A stretch of DNA of 64,000 nucleotides from Paenibacillus tepidiphilus (GTDB lineage: Bacteria; Bacillota; Bacilli; Paenibacillales; Paenibacillaceae), in NCBI RefSeq assembly GCF_008635795.1, contig NZ_VWRQ01000020.1, positions 78,409 through 142,408 of the forward strand, written 5' to 3'. The translations under genes were made by a program, and so were the position numbers. This document shows, in pieces, positions 8,237-17,707 of the stretch (within the stretch, counting starts at the first letter, position 1; every line of letters begins with the position of its first letter). Under the pieces are notes generated by a model, which was not told where the DNA came from, did no database searches, and worked only from the letters and a program-made list of their open reading frames with translations.

Positions 8237-8760
8237 TTCCTTCACCTTTAGCTGGTTTCACTGAGTATCCGGTTTGTCGATAAACAATCAGTTCGTGCTG
8301 CCTCCAGATGTGTCGGATTCTCCCCGATCGGTAATATAAGTGGCAGCGGCAGCTGTGCAGAAGAAGAACAGGAGCATTTTCTGCTGGTTACTGCCCAGCT
8401 GCGGCCGCTGTCACCACCATGCCGCTCGATGATCCTGCACAGACAGAAGAACAAGGGACTTTACCTGTTGGTTTCTGCGCCGGGCGGGCTTAAAACAGCA
8501 TGCTGGTGATAGGGACAGACTGCAGTGAACCAGAAAATTTTCCCGGTTCTGACAAATGAGAAGAGCAGGCTGCGTTCGCCATGCCGGCGACAGTGGGGGG
8601 CTGTGTGATGAACCAGTTGCTCATACTCCTGGTTGCCCTACTGGGGCCATGATCAACTTCGGCGGTCCGGTGAACTACCAGCTCTTTTTCCAGGTTTCTT
8701 CGGGCCTGATGCTCCATGATCGGCAATACCGGCAACAGCGTTACCTCTGATTTTAAGCCG
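8237..8760. repeat. GC-rich degenerate repeat region (family C)
   Basis: No credible gene. The stretch contains loosely repeated phrases such as GAACCAGTTGCTCATACTCC, CCTGGTT and GGCGACAGTGG that recur, diverged, at 45.1-46.0, 59.4-59.8 and 60.8 kb. The repeats are too degenerate to define a unit by eye. Confidence 0.4.
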
Positions 8761-9097
8761 ATATAATCTAGTGATATAATAAGGGAGGAATGCGCAGTAT
8801 AGTCTGTATTCGACGGAGAGGGTACTTGTTTGTGTCATTTTAATGAATGGATATGCGAAATTTGACGAGAATTGTATCTAATTTTTAAAATATTATTTCA
8901 TGCATTGAATCTAACTGTCACATTCATAACGTTGAAAACATTAATTTCTTCTATTATATAAGTGTTTGGTACAAGTGTTTTAAAAAGATAAATGTGAAGG
9001 AATAAATTGTATTGTCGTCGATTGAAATGGAGAGACGTGATTGTCTAAGTCACTTTTTGTCGAATTATAGATTATGTAACGTTTGGTGATAATGCAT
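8761..9097. other. AT-rich intergenic stretch, no feature seen
   Basis: The sequence between the repeat island and the promoter of the next operon is AT-rich. It holds a GGGAGGAATGCGCAG start-like site without a long frame. No gene, hairpin or repeat was recognised. Confidence 0.4.
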
Positions 9098-9126
9098 TGT
9101 CGAGACGTCTAGACCTATGCTATACT
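9098..9126 (+). promoter_or_regulatory. Sigma-A-type promoter of the Tad-region operon
   Basis: TTGTCG (9098-9103) and TATACT (9121-9126) have an ideal 17-base spacing, directly upstream of the structured leader and the first gene. Confidence 0.55.
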
Positions 9127-9149
9127 TTATTAGAACCATTTTTCTATTT

Positions 9150-9307
9150 GCTCACTTACCTTTTTTCTCTCTTGGTAAGAAGAAGCCTAATTTTGAAGAG
9201 ATAAACCCTATTGGGTGGTATGAATCTGAAACAAGTCTGTTTATTTAGGCACAATGTCTTTATAAACAGACTGTTTCATGAAGACTCCACTCAATGGGGT
9301 TTTTTTG
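9150..9307 (+). ncRNA. Structured leader with terminator (leader copy 2)
   Basis: A first hairpin (CTTACC..GGTAAG) is followed by GAAGAGATAAACCCTATTGG, a long inner stem (AGTCTGTTTAT pairing perfectly with ATAAACAGACT, 9234-9273) and a closing stem in which ACCCTATTG pairs with CAATGGGGT before seven or more T. GTGG and CCAC inside the closing stem also pair. The layout matches leader copies at 1727 and 43420. Likely role: conditional termination upstream of the Tad-region operon. Ligand or trigger unknown. Confidence 0.55.
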
Positions 9308-9337
9308 CGTTCTAAAAAACTCGAGGAGTGAAAGGTA

Positions 9338-10021
9338 ATGTTACTTGTTATGTTGATAGTTACTTCACTTGGATGTGTTGTTCTTAGTATTCGAAACGTT
9401 AGAGCCAAATCGGACATTTCTTTCCTAGAAGCAAAGTGTGCTGATCTCTTGTACCGGGAAGAAATGCTTAAAGCACTTGCTGTACCGATGATTGTTGGCG
9501 ATGAGGAACCTCAAAAAATGATTGGAAATGGAGAGGAAGAAATGGACCCTATCAGCAGTAATAAAGAAGAGCTATTCGTTTACCAAGATACAGAAGAACA
9601 ATCTGTAATTAACCGAGAAACACTGATAGAAGTTGATTTAGACGAAAACACATTTGAATATTTGAGTTTTTTAGGAGTTTACGATTCTCAAAGCCACTCC
9701 CAAGTTCATGTTGAACTTGAAAATGAGGTAGATGAACTTGATCAGCTCATCCTGTTTTCGGATAGTGAGCTCTCTACCCCAACCGCACCATCACTAGAAG
9801 CTCCAGGTTTGCACTTTTGGACCGGAGAAATTGTTCAAAAATATAGTGACGACTTAGTAGCCGTTACTAATGGTTCTTACACATATCATTTGTCCCATCC
9901 TCAATTCCGGGACTTTGAATGTGGAGAGCCTGTCTATCTCCAAGTACAGGTAGGCGGAGAAGACGAATTTAGAGAAGTGAAAATGGTTTGGCAGCCGGAA
10001 ATTGCCGAAATCTCAGCATAA
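9338..10021 (+). CDS. Membrane-anchored acidic hypothetical protein
   Basis: A 227-residue protein. Residues 1-18 form a hydrophobic anchor (MLLVMLIVTSLGCVVLSI), then a charged stretch and a long acidic linker to about 150. The last 70 residues form a strand-rich domain (HFWTGEIVQKYSDDLVAVT and onward) that could be a small barrel. It is the first gene after leader copy 2, behind CTCGAGGAGTGAAAGG. A hairpin follows it. The function is unknown; it may be an accessory of the pilus machinery encoded downstream. Confidence 0.65.
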   Translation: MLLVMLIVTSLGCVVLSIRNVRAKSDISFLEAKCADLLYREEMLKALAVPMIVGDEEPQKMIGNGEEEMDPISSNKEELFVYQDTEEQSVINRETLIEVDLDENTFEYLSFLGVYDSQSHSQVHVELENEVDELDQLILFSDSELSTPTAPSLEAPGLHFWTGEIVQKYSDDLVAVTNGSYTYHLSHPQFRDFECGEPVYLQVQVGGEDEFREVKMVWQPEIAEISA

Positions 10022-10027
10022 TATATT

Positions 10028-10062
10028 CTGGCTATCATTACTGATAGCCAGAGTAATTCTTT
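10028..10062 (+). terminator. Hairpin, possible weak terminator
   Basis: CTGGCTATCA (10028-10037) pairs perfectly with TGATAGCCAG (10042-10051); the T tract after it is interrupted. It may attenuate transcription between the first gene and the next. About 200 AT-rich bases without a gene follow. Confidence 0.5.
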
Positions 10063-10264
10063 TGAACTAATACTTAAACCCTGAATAGTTCGACACAATT
10101 CATCAATATATATACAAATTTAGCCCTATATCCCCAAAATGTTATTGACAACATAGTTTTACTGCCATAATATTGAAATCAGATTCTAAAGAATTTATAT
10201 CGTAAATAAATCTACATAATATATAACGATATTAAATCTAAGAGTGATTGAAAGGAGAATGAAT

Positions 10265-10645
10265 ATGGATGCCCAAAAAAAAATCACTAAAACCATGGAA
10301 ATGGTTAAAAAGGTCTTAATGTACGAATGCCCATACATAACTCTAAATGAAGATAACAACGAGGCTCAGATTATTTTGCATTATCAACCCCGCAATGATC
10401 TGCCCCGAGTTGAATGTGTAACATATCAAAAACCCCAGTACGTCAAAGGGAGAATCTACTTAAAGGATCAATCAAAACTGGGATATGATCCGGATAACTT
10501 AGAGTTTGCACTTGACGTTATTGAATCGCGTTTATACCAGCAACGTCCGAATGCGGGCAGTATTGTTTTTCAGTTTAATCTCGGCTGTATCACAGATATT
10601 GAAAATAAAAATTCGTATTTATACATGGATAGCGTGGGGGTATGA
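10265..10645 (+). CDS. Hypothetical protein, 126 residues
   Basis: The ATG at 10265 is 8 bases after GAAAGGAG and gives MDAQKKITKTMEMVKKVLM at the N-terminus; upstream GTG and ATG codons are too close to the site. The protein alternates helices and strands with no signal peptide and no known motif. The next gene starts 3 bases after its stop, so it is the first gene of a packed run of four (10265-12309) before the pilus genes. No function can be assigned from sequence alone. Confidence 0.6.
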   Translation: MDAQKKITKTMEMVKKVLMYECPYITLNEDNNEAQIILHYQPRNDLPRVECVTYQKPQYVKGRIYLKDQSKLGYDPDNLEFALDVIESRLYQQRPNAGSIVFQFNLGCITDIENKNSYLYMDSVGV

Positions 10646-10648
10646 TGG

Positions 10649-10945
10649 TTGTTCAAATTATCGAGTGCTCTTCCTAAAGGAAATGATATCGGTGAGGATT
10701 GGCTGGGGGGGAATATTAGTTCTGCCCAGCTGGAAAGTACTCTCATGCAGGGGTTAGGGTTACTTCAAAAATACGGTGTATTGATAACTCTCACTTGCCT
10801 TATTATGTTTGCAATATTTCGGAAGATCTCAAATATTCGTAAAAATAAGAAATTCGCTAGATTTTGGTTGATGAGTTCATGGGGAATGGTATTTCTTACG
10901 GTAGTATTCATAGTCCTTCCGTATGTAGTTTTATACTTTTATTAA
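10649..10945 (+). CDS. Small two-helix membrane protein
   Basis: 98 residues from a TTG start. Two hydrophobic segments, about 42-57 (YGVLITLTCLIMFAIF) and about 74-97, are separated by a basic loop (RKISNIRKNKK). Size and layout are those of small pilin-like or holin-like membrane proteins, as found in type IV secretion and conjugation loci, but there is no sequence signature. It sits between two soluble hypothetical genes in the run leading to the Tad genes. Confidence 0.5.
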   Translation: MFKLSSALPKGNDIGEDWLGGNISSAQLESTLMQGLGLLQKYGVLITLTCLIMFAIFRKISNIRKNKKFARFWLMSSWGMVFLTVVFIVLPYVVLYFY

Positions 10946-10959
10946 AAGGGGTTGAAACC

Positions 10960-11439
10960 ATGGGGAAAATAATCCCTTTTCCAATAAATCAAAGATCTCA
11001 GGCCTTGAATAACTTTCCAATAAGTGAATCTGACCGTTTTAAGCGATATCTTCAAGAAAGCGACAATTGGCAGCACCAGCATAAAGCAAAAACTATGTAC
11101 CCTGGATATCCTGAGGTGCCCCCGTGTGATCCACCGCGTTCAGATATGCAATGGTTCGTTCATCCACACTTAAAATTTGGAGTTTGGGTAATTAATTCCT
11201 CTGAATTTGAGGTGATTGCTAATCCAAATCTGGCATGGGGATGGTCGGCATTTGTCCTTAAGTCAGCTGCACCTGTTTATGAGCCGATGAATTTAAACAG
11301 TGTGGAAATTCGGAAAAACATTACATGGATCGTTGATTATGACGGGTTCGGGCAGTATGGGTTGGTCTCCAATAAAGGAGATATATGGATTCCTCACGAG
11401 CGGCCAAGTGAATGGGGTGCCAGTAGATTACGACAGTAA
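10960..11439 (+). CDS. Hypothetical protein, 159 residues
   Basis: The ATG at 10960 follows AAAAGGGGTTGAAACC and gives MGKIIPFPINQRS at the N-terminus. The protein is soluble, rich in Trp and Pro (MQWFVHPHLKFGVWV, AWGWSAFV), and strand-rich in its second half. No signal peptide or catalytic motif is visible. It is followed after 15 bases by the zinc-finger protein gene and is probably co-transcribed. Not recognised. Confidence 0.6.
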   Translation: MGKIIPFPINQRSQALNNFPISESDRFKRYLQESDNWQHQHKAKTMYPGYPEVPPCDPPRSDMQWFVHPHLKFGVWVINSSEFEVIANPNLAWGWSAFVLKSAAPVYEPMNLNSVEIRKNITWIVDYDGFGQYGLVSNKGDIWIPHERPSEWGASRLRQ

Positions 11440-11454
11440 TTGGGAGGGGTATAA

Positions 11455-12309
11455 ATGAGAACGGCATTTTTGCCGGGAGGCAACATTATTCATGCGGATG
11501 AATACGACGAAGCAAAACATGGGTTCGAAATATTCTGCATGGATAAGTCCTGTAGATCTCCACTTATATATGTTCCCAAAACAGATAAAGCAGTCTCACA
11601 TTTTAAAACTATAGGGAAAAATTCTGACTCAAAACATAAGCCGACTTGCGGTTTCTACCAACCATTGGATGTTATGGAGTCTATAGAAAAGGTGGGAGAG
11701 TATCAGAAGGAAATCATTCAAAACAGCTCCGTGAAAAAGGTCTTGATTTCCTTAAATATGAAAAAAATTGATCCTGATTATGAACCAAAGCCGGTTGAAA
11801 AGGAACAAGAAGAACCAAAAGGTCCTGATGATTCGGTTAAGGTAAAAGAAAAGAGCGACAACCCTGCAACAATAAGCTCTTTGAAGAGTATTGTAAAGCT
11901 TATGGTACAAAATGAGCCGGATTTGCTGTCAACTATCTACTTTAATATAGGTGGCGGGAGGAAAGTACCTATTTCCTCTATGGTAATGAATCAAGAGCGT
12001 GCTCACCAAATACTTTGGGATGAGGAGGCCCTTCGTGAAACCGGTTATTTTGTCTATGGAAAGGTCCAGGAGATTATTCATCGAGATAAAGTAAAATACA
12101 TAAAAATGGAAAGGCTCAACGGAACATCATTTACTATCGTTATATTTGAAAAGTATTTTAAATTTTTCAAATTAACGGATTCACAATTAAAAGATAAAGA
12201 TATACTTGTTTTCGGTATTCTGAGAAAAAATACTTTCCAGGAGAAGAACGAAACAGAGATAGTTATCAAAAGCGATAAATACATTGAATTTTTAAAACGC
12301 AGAAAATAA
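11455..12309 (+). CDS. Putative zinc-binding protein (CoiA-like N-terminus)
   Basis: A 284-residue protein. The N-terminus carries C28-x4-C33, H49, H61 and C65, a set typical of a small zinc domain and reminiscent of the N-terminal zinc module of competence CoiA-like proteins. A Lys/Glu/Pro-rich linker covers about 115-145. The C-terminal 100 residues are strand-rich (YFVYGKVQEIIH, SFTIVIFEKYF) and may form an OB-like nucleic-acid-binding fold. This suggests a DNA-associated role, but no nuclease motif is seen. Start behind GGGAGGGGTATAA. Confidence 0.5.
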   Translation: MRTAFLPGGNIIHADEYDEAKHGFEIFCMDKSCRSPLIYVPKTDKAVSHFKTIGKNSDSKHKPTCGFYQPLDVMESIEKVGEYQKEIIQNSSVKKVLISLNMKKIDPDYEPKPVEKEQEEPKGPDDSVKVKEKSDNPATISSLKSIVKLMVQNEPDLLSTIYFNIGGGRKVPISSMVMNQERAHQILWDEEALRETGYFVYGKVQEIIHRDKVKYIKMERLNGTSFTIVIFEKYFKFFKLTDSQLKDKDILVFGILRKNTFQEKNETEIVIKSDKYIEFLKRRK

Positions 12310-12441
12310 CTCAGGCGTTTAGCCTTTTGCTTATACAGACATCTCTCCAGGAGAGGCGAAAAATTACAACTTTTTTCATATAAACAGGGTGTTTGCTGCT
12401 AATAACAGCCCCCTCTGTTATGGTGAACTATCTCTATTGAG

Positions 12442-13170
12442 ATGAGCGACAAATTGTTCGCAAAAGTAAACAGGGTTATGGAGGCAAAGACATTGAGAAA
12501 AGCTCTTAAATATCTCTTAGGTGTGCTTGTAATATTGATTGGGTTCGGTGGTATGCTCGGCTATGACATGTATTACAAGCCTTATGTGTTAGCTAAACCA
12601 GTACTTAAGGTAAAAACCGCTACAGGCCAGTACTTACCGAAAAACCACCAGATTCAGGAGAAAGATATTTACTCTGATTCTGTTCAGACTAAAGATATCC
12701 CTGAAGATGCTATTACGGACATCAATGAAGTAATTGATCGTATTGCAAATGTAAATTTACCGAATGGTACAATTCTCACACAAGCACTTGTTGATGTTAA
12801 TGATTTGGAGCCGGCAGAAAACGAAGGGATCTACCCAATTCCGAAAGAAGACATTTACGCAATCAACGGATCCTTGAGAAGTAGAGATAAAGTTGACATC
12901 TACATAGTATCTGAAATTGAAAAGTACGAGCAGACTGGCGAGCCTATCCCTTCAATTTCTGAGGCGGCTTTTAAAGGAGTAACCGTAACTTATGTCCGTA
13001 CTGAAGAAAATAATGATGTTTTTGATACTGAATCCGGTAACAATAACAAGCGGTTAACTTCAACGGGAAAAGTTTCATCACCTGAAATAAAGTTATCCAC
13101 CGAAGATGGAGAAGAATTAAAGGGTTATTTGGAGCAAGGAAATAAACTATGGATTGTGAGAGTAGAATAG
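12442..13170 (+). CDS. cpaB: CpaB/RcpC-like pilus assembly protein (SAF domain)
   Basis: A 242-residue protein with a membrane segment at about 25-42 (LLGVLVILIGFGGMLGY). A SAF-type region at about 55-115 follows, in which VKTATGQYLPKNHQI and VNLPNGTILTQALV give the usual switch of choice and delay strands. CpaB/RcpC proteins act in the envelope during Tad/Flp pilus assembly. It is the first of the Tad genes, in the usual order before TadZ and TadA. The start codon has a weak ribosome binding site; a hairpin (AACAGGG..CCCTCTGTT) lies just upstream and could regulate entry into the operon. Confidence 0.75.
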   Translation: MSDKLFAKVNRVMEAKTLRKALKYLLGVLVILIGFGGMLGYDMYYKPYVLAKPVLKVKTATGQYLPKNHQIQEKDIYSDSVQTKDIPEDAITDINEVIDRIANVNLPNGTILTQALVDVNDLEPAENEGIYPIPKEDIYAINGSLRSRDKVDIYIVSEIEKYEQTGEPIPSISEAAFKGVTVTYVRTEENNDVFDTESGNNNKRLTSTGKVSSPEIKLSTEDGEELKGYLEQGNKLWIVRVE

Positions 13171-13182
13171 GCGGGTGATAAT

Positions 13183-14253
13183 ATGAAAATTTTTGCAAAT
13201 GGTCTTGATGCTTTCACAGTAAATGAGCTTAAGGCAGCTGGATTTACGGTTGTTGTTCAAAATGTGATGCCAGAGCAAAGCCAAGTTCAAGAAAATCTGT
13301 TGATAACAACGAGTGATATCGTTAAAACGCAGGAACTGGAAGGGCTTCGTCAAGATTATCCAGACGCTATAATCCTTTACTTGTATATGGACAAAGGTGT
13401 GAGAAATTATCAGATTGTCCATATTAAATGCCAAACCCTTGGAATCAACTTTATGCCTCCCCGCACAACGGCGACTATAATTGTCGACAAAATCAGACTC
13501 ATCTTAAAGGATGACTTGGCCTTTTCAGACAATCTGATCGCTTGCTTGGGGTCGGGAAATGGTATCGGCTGTACAAGCGTGGCCAAAGCAATCGCTAAAC
13601 GCATAGCGGCTGATGGAAAAAAAGTAATTGTATTAGGCCTGAATTTGTATGATCCGGGATATGATTTTAAGCCCGAAGTTAGCCTGGATTTACTGCGGCC
13701 GCGGATGACAGGACGTATTTTAAAAGATGAGGACTTCAATAATTTTATCAAACAGGACGGGTATCTTTATCTTCCAGGTAATTTTGATTATTTAAGTGCG
13801 CAAGATTATCAAGAGGAAGAGATAGAATATCTTCTTTCACGTGCTAAGGAAAACGCAGATGTAGTCATTGCTGATATTGGTGCGATTCCTGAAAGTGCAG
13901 CATGGTATGTAACAATGCAAAAAGCACCCATACATATATTGATAACACATCCACGTCATTTTTATCGTTTGGAGCAGCTGCTTGATTTAGCCAGTCATTT
14001 GGATTTCCAGCCTCATGATTTCTTGGCCATAATTAATCGCAGCACTAGTGATAATTTAATGACTTCAAAAAGTTTATCCAGCCGACTCGGTGTAGAAGTA
14101 TTCATGGAACTGCCGATTTATAATGCAGGTTTAGCACTTGATCAGTTGCCATTGGATCGAAAAGAGACTCATATAATGGATGAAAAGATACGGCAAATGT
14201 TGGCTACAATGAACCTTGAATACAGTCAAAAGAAAAAGGGGTTATTCTCATGA
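13183..14253 (+). CDS. tadZ: TadZ/CpaE-like ATPase with degenerate P-loop
   Basis: A 356-residue protein. The N-terminal 100 residues resemble a receiver-like domain; the C-terminal part has the MinD/ParA-like layout (KKVIVLGLNLYDPG, ADVVIADIGA, PIHILITHPR). TadZ/CpaE localises the pilus machine at the pole or assembly site. The expected P-loop lysine is absent: residues 123-132 read GSGNGIGCTS, so ATP hydrolysis may be weak or lost, as in some TadZ proteins. Start behind GGCGGGTGATA; its end overlaps the TadA start by 4 bases. Confidence 0.75.
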   Translation: MKIFANGLDAFTVNELKAAGFTVVVQNVMPEQSQVQENLLITTSDIVKTQELEGLRQDYPDAIILYLYMDKGVRNYQIVHIKCQTLGINFMPPRTTATIIVDKIRLILKDDLAFSDNLIACLGSGNGIGCTSVAKAIAKRIAADGKKVIVLGLNLYDPGYDFKPEVSLDLLRPRMTGRILKDEDFNNFIKQDGYLYLPGNFDYLSAQDYQEEEIEYLLSRAKENADVVIADIGAIPESAAWYVTMQKAPIHILITHPRHFYRLEQLLDLASHLDFQPHDFLAIINRSTSDNLMTSKSLSSRLGVEVFMELPIYNAGLALDQLPLDRKETHIMDEKIRQMLATMNLEYSQKKKGLFS

Positions 14254-15710
14254 TGCAAATGGCCCCTATCATTGAACCAAAACAACCGTTCTCATTAAAG
14301 AAAAAAATAATGGATGGCCGTGCAAAAAGTACTGAGAATTTTTACGACTATCTCAATGAAATGTCTGCAGATATGAAAGAGGAACAGGCAAGGGAAGAAG
14401 ATGCATATTACCGATTAAATTCACTTGCCTTGGTTGGAGATCCAGAAGCGGTTAGTTACTTTATGGGAAAAATCGAGAAGTATTTGCGAAAGAAACCATT
14501 TACGGGTAAATTCCCTGAAGCCTATACAACGGTCACCGAAGCTCTATTTCACGAATGGAAGGGCTTTGGGCCGGCATATAAATGGTTTACAGATCGGGCC
14601 TACAGCGAATCCCCAGGGCTTCAATTTATAGGGAAGCAAATTTTTTACAAACTCAAGGGAGTATTTGTTCCTTATCCGTATAGTATGCCGTCACTGGAAA
14701 GGCTTGAGCAGCTTAAAAGATCCCTATTGCAAAGTGATCCCAGTCAGCAATTAGATCGAAATCATCCTTCTGCTGAATTTAAGATGGACGACCCGCTTTT
14801 TCCCGGTCGCTTTATTCGGATAGCGATTTGGATCGAACCGCGGGTATGGAGTGGGTTTACTACAATATCTATGAGACGACAAATTGTTGAATTCATGAGT
14901 TTGGAAGATCAGGTCGGATCTGAAAGCATGCCGGCTGAGTCTTTACCCATGATTCATTCCTTAGTGGGGCTATTCCTTAATACAATAGTAGCTGGATCTG
15001 TAGAATCCGGTAAATCCACAATGGCGAATACAATTGTCGGAACTCAATTGCTTGCTTCTACCTCCTGCTTAGGAGTAGTTATGCTAGAAAAGCATCCGGA
15101 ATCGATATTGCCCTATCAGATTAAAGGTCATCGAATTATTCCGATTCAGGCAGCGAATGAAGAACTTATGGAAGCCGGCATCGCGTCCTTACGACATGAC
15201 CCGGACATCATTTATATGACAGAAATGCGTTTAGATGAATGGGAATTTTATCTTTGGAGTGGTGAGAAAGGTTATAAGGGAATAACCGGTACATATCATA
15301 CGGTTGATCCAGAAGACATTCCTTACCAAGCGGCTTTGGCCGTTTACTCTAAAAAAGGCGGGAATTTGAAAGGACACCTTCTATCAGCCCTCAAAGCGTG
15401 CGAGCTTGTTTTTATTCTTGAGAGTGTGGGGAAAGGGAAAAAGCGAATTGCTAAAATTTCTGAGATTTATTATGACAAAGAAATTAATACGGTATTTTCA
15501 AACGATTTGATGCGCTGGGATAATTCGCTGAAAAAGTGGACGTATAACGGATATCTATCATCAAGCCTTGAAGAAAAAATAATGTATAGATCTCCAGAAA
15601 CGGCAAGGATGTTCATTGGCAGACTAAGAGAATTAGCGATGAAACACCCAATGATCAGCCCGATGAAGGAAAGTGTCCGCGCCCGAATGGTCTTAAGAGA
15701 AGGGATGTAA
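14250..15710 (+). CDS. tadA: TadA/CpaF-like secretion ATPase
   Basis: A 486-residue VirB11/PilT-superfamily ATPase. The Walker A motif is G249-S-V-E-S-G-K255-S-T257. The Walker B/arginine region LRHDPDIIYMTEMR is the family hallmark (RxxPDxIxxxExR), and a His-containing GTYHTVDPED follows. It would power pilin assembly at the inner face of the membrane with TadB and TadC. The length fits CpaF proteins. The start overlaps the TadZ stop and TadB follows after 3 bases, so the block is one operon. Confidence 0.9.
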   Translation: MMQMAPIIEPKQPFSLKKKIMDGRAKSTENFYDYLNEMSADMKEEQAREEDAYYRLNSLALVGDPEAVSYFMGKIEKYLRKKPFTGKFPEAYTTVTEALFHEWKGFGPAYKWFTDRAYSESPGLQFIGKQIFYKLKGVFVPYPYSMPSLERLEQLKRSLLQSDPSQQLDRNHPSAEFKMDDPLFPGRFIRIAIWIEPRVWSGFTTISMRRQIVEFMSLEDQVGSESMPAESLPMIHSLVGLFLNTIVAGSVESGKSTMANTIVGTQLLASTSCLGVVMLEKHPESILPYQIKGHRIIPIQAANEELMEAGIASLRHDPDIIYMTEMRLDEWEFYLWSGEKGYKGITGTYHTVDPEDIPYQAALAVYSKKGGNLKGHLLSALKACELVFILESVGKGKKRIAKISEIYYDKEINTVFSNDLMRWDNSLKKWTYNGYLSSSLEEKIMYRSPETARMFIGRLRELAMKHPMISPMKESVRARMVLREGM

Positions 15711-15713
15711 AAG

Positions 15714-16766
15714 ATGAGTTTATCTGTTTCCTTTATAGCCCGAATCATTTTGCATCTTTTTATGCTTCTTGGATTATGGATCATAATTGAAACCCTTTTT
15801 CAGGGCGATTTGAAAGCTACCGGCAGTAACATGAACTATCGAATTACAGCTAAGCTCCGGAATGCTGGGAATTCTTCAAATCGTGCCCAAAAAAGAATGT
15901 GGATTTACCGGCATCTTGATAACCTTCTTTACTTATCAAGTAAAAAATATGAACCAGGAGTTAGCGTTTTTCGATTTTTATTTTCAATGTTATTTGTATT
16001 TGTTGGAGTTATGCTTACTGGCTATGCGACATTTAACGAAATGCCCAAGCAGCATTCCATCAATGGTAGTTTGATTGTTAGAGATCTTCAGGTAGACTCC
16101 TCGTTGCCAAAGAGTGCATGGGTATTTATCGTATTTGTTGCTTTGGTAGCTTCTTTCTTACCCTATTTTCGGTTGAGGTATCGTTACAGTTTCCGACGTG
16201 TAAAAGCAAGTTATGATTTATTGGAAATTGTTAAGATTATCCCTAAATTCACACATCTATCAGTAGATAACTGCTTGTATAAAACTGCAGAATATATTGA
16301 TGAGAAGAATGTGCTAAAACAGCCATTAAAGATGTTAAGTGCAGCTTTCGCTGGCTACAGTAATGATAATGAACTTCGTCAGGAGGCCCAGCGGTTTTCA
16401 AAAATAGTAGGGACTACGTTTGCAATAGAGTTTATATCTAATGTGCTCTATGCCGAAAGAGAAGGGACTCATCATTTAAAGTACTCTTTCATGATTCTTC
16501 ATCAATCCATGGAGCAACAGAAAGAAACGATATTGACGATGAGGGCACGGAATAGTGATGCGGTGAAATTAGGAAGTTATGGAAATGTGATAACGATACT
16601 GGTTTGTATACCGACCTTTATTGGTGCGTTAGGATGGAATATTTATTATAAACTACAGTTCCAAACCACGACGGGTCTAATATTTATGATGTTCATTCTG
16701 GCCACATTAATATTGTCTTTTCTATTAAGTGCGCTTTTATCGCAACCAAAACTGGACTACCAGTAA
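15714..16766 (+). CDS. tadB: TadB-like membrane platform protein
   Basis: A 350-residue integral membrane protein with segments near 7-26, 85-103, 139-157, 292-310 and 322-343, and a helical cytoplasmic domain between the third and fourth. This matches the T2SSF/TadB topology. TadB and TadC form the inner-membrane platform on which TadA acts. It directly follows tadA and precedes tadC. Some family positions could not be checked without alignment, so the call rests on order, length and topology. Confidence 0.75.
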   Translation: MSLSVSFIARIILHLFMLLGLWIIIETLFQGDLKATGSNMNYRITAKLRNAGNSSNRAQKRMWIYRHLDNLLYLSSKKYEPGVSVFRFLFSMLFVFVGVMLTGYATFNEMPKQHSINGSLIVRDLQVDSSLPKSAWVFIVFVALVASFLPYFRLRYRYSFRRVKASYDLLEIVKIIPKFTHLSVDNCLYKTAEYIDEKNVLKQPLKMLSAAFAGYSNDNELRQEAQRFSKIVGTTFAIEFISNVLYAEREGTHHLKYSFMILHQSMEQQKETILTMRARNSDAVKLGSYGNVITILVCIPTFIGALGWNIYYKLQFQTTTGLIFMMFILATLILSFLLSALLSQPKLDYQ

Positions 16767-16779
16767 AGGGTGATGTTAG

Positions 16780-17643
16780 ATGTATAGATTTTTCATGTTG
16801 GTATGTATAACCGGTATTTCATATTTAGTGTATCTGGTTTTGAGTAGTTCCAAGCCAAAAGGCAGCGTTTATCGGCAACTCAGAATTGATGGGTTGAAGA
16901 ATAAGTTTAATGACACAAGAGTACAGACTATTCTGGACCAATCAAATATTCGTATAACTGCCCAGAAAATTAATCTGATCCGAATTTTCATAATTGCGTT
17001 TTATCTGGTGATGCAGTTTTTGATTGATTTTCTCCGTGGAGTTTCTCTATCTCCCGTGGATATCCTAATAGCTCTGTTATTCTTATTGGCTACAAGTCCT
17101 ACTCGATTTGCTCCTTTTGGGATGATTCTTGGTAAGCTGCACCAGCGGGCAATTATTAAGAAGGACAGTGAGGTCATTTCATTTATTCATCTTTATGAAA
17201 ATAATCGTTTGCAAAAAAATGGACAGATTCAGTTTGGAGTATTTTGTGCACAGATGGCAAACTACTTTGTTTTTATAAGAAAAGATCTCATGCAATTATC
17301 CGAGAGATATATTCATGATGGTCCTGAAGAATCCATTGAATGGTTTTGCAATCAGTTTCCCAAAAACCATGCATTTATTGGAGACGTGCGTTCGATATTG
17401 ATAGCTATCGAAGGAATGAATGATAACCAAGAGGCTGTCAACTATTTACGCGATCAGAGTAAAGCTATTGCTAAAATATCCAATGACCAATATCAAATTA
17501 AGTGGTCCAGACGAGGGGATACGTTTAATCTTCTCAATGCGATTCCTTCAGTGGCCACAATGGTAAATTTGATAGTTTTAGCACTGCTATATGTATTAAT
17601 GCTGAAAGAGACTTTATATGATGGTGTCAATTTATTCTTATAG
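16780..17643 (+). CDS. tadC: TadC-like membrane platform protein
   Basis: A 287-residue membrane protein with an N-terminal segment (MYRFFMLVCITGISYLVYLV), two segments at about 67-105 and one near the C-terminus (ATMVNLIVLALLYVLML), with a helical soluble domain between. This is the T2SSF/TadC arrangement, and the position after tadB is the conserved one. ATG follows AAAGGGTGATGTTAG. It would complete the platform of the pilus motor. Confidence 0.75.
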   Translation: MYRFFMLVCITGISYLVYLVLSSSKPKGSVYRQLRIDGLKNKFNDTRVQTILDQSNIRITAQKINLIRIFIIAFYLVMQFLIDFLRGVSLSPVDILIALLFLLATSPTRFAPFGMILGKLHQRAIIKKDSEVISFIHLYENNRLQKNGQIQFGVFCAQMANYFVFIRKDLMQLSERYIHDGPEESIEWFCNQFPKNHAFIGDVRSILIAIEGMNDNQEAVNYLRDQSKAIAKISNDQYQIKWSRRGDTFNLLNAIPSVATMVNLIVLALLYVLMLKETLYDGVNLFL

Positions 17644-17707
17644 GAGGTGAAATCAGTTATTACCGGACACCAGCAAAAAATATGAAAAAAGTGAAGGAGT
17701 AAATAAG

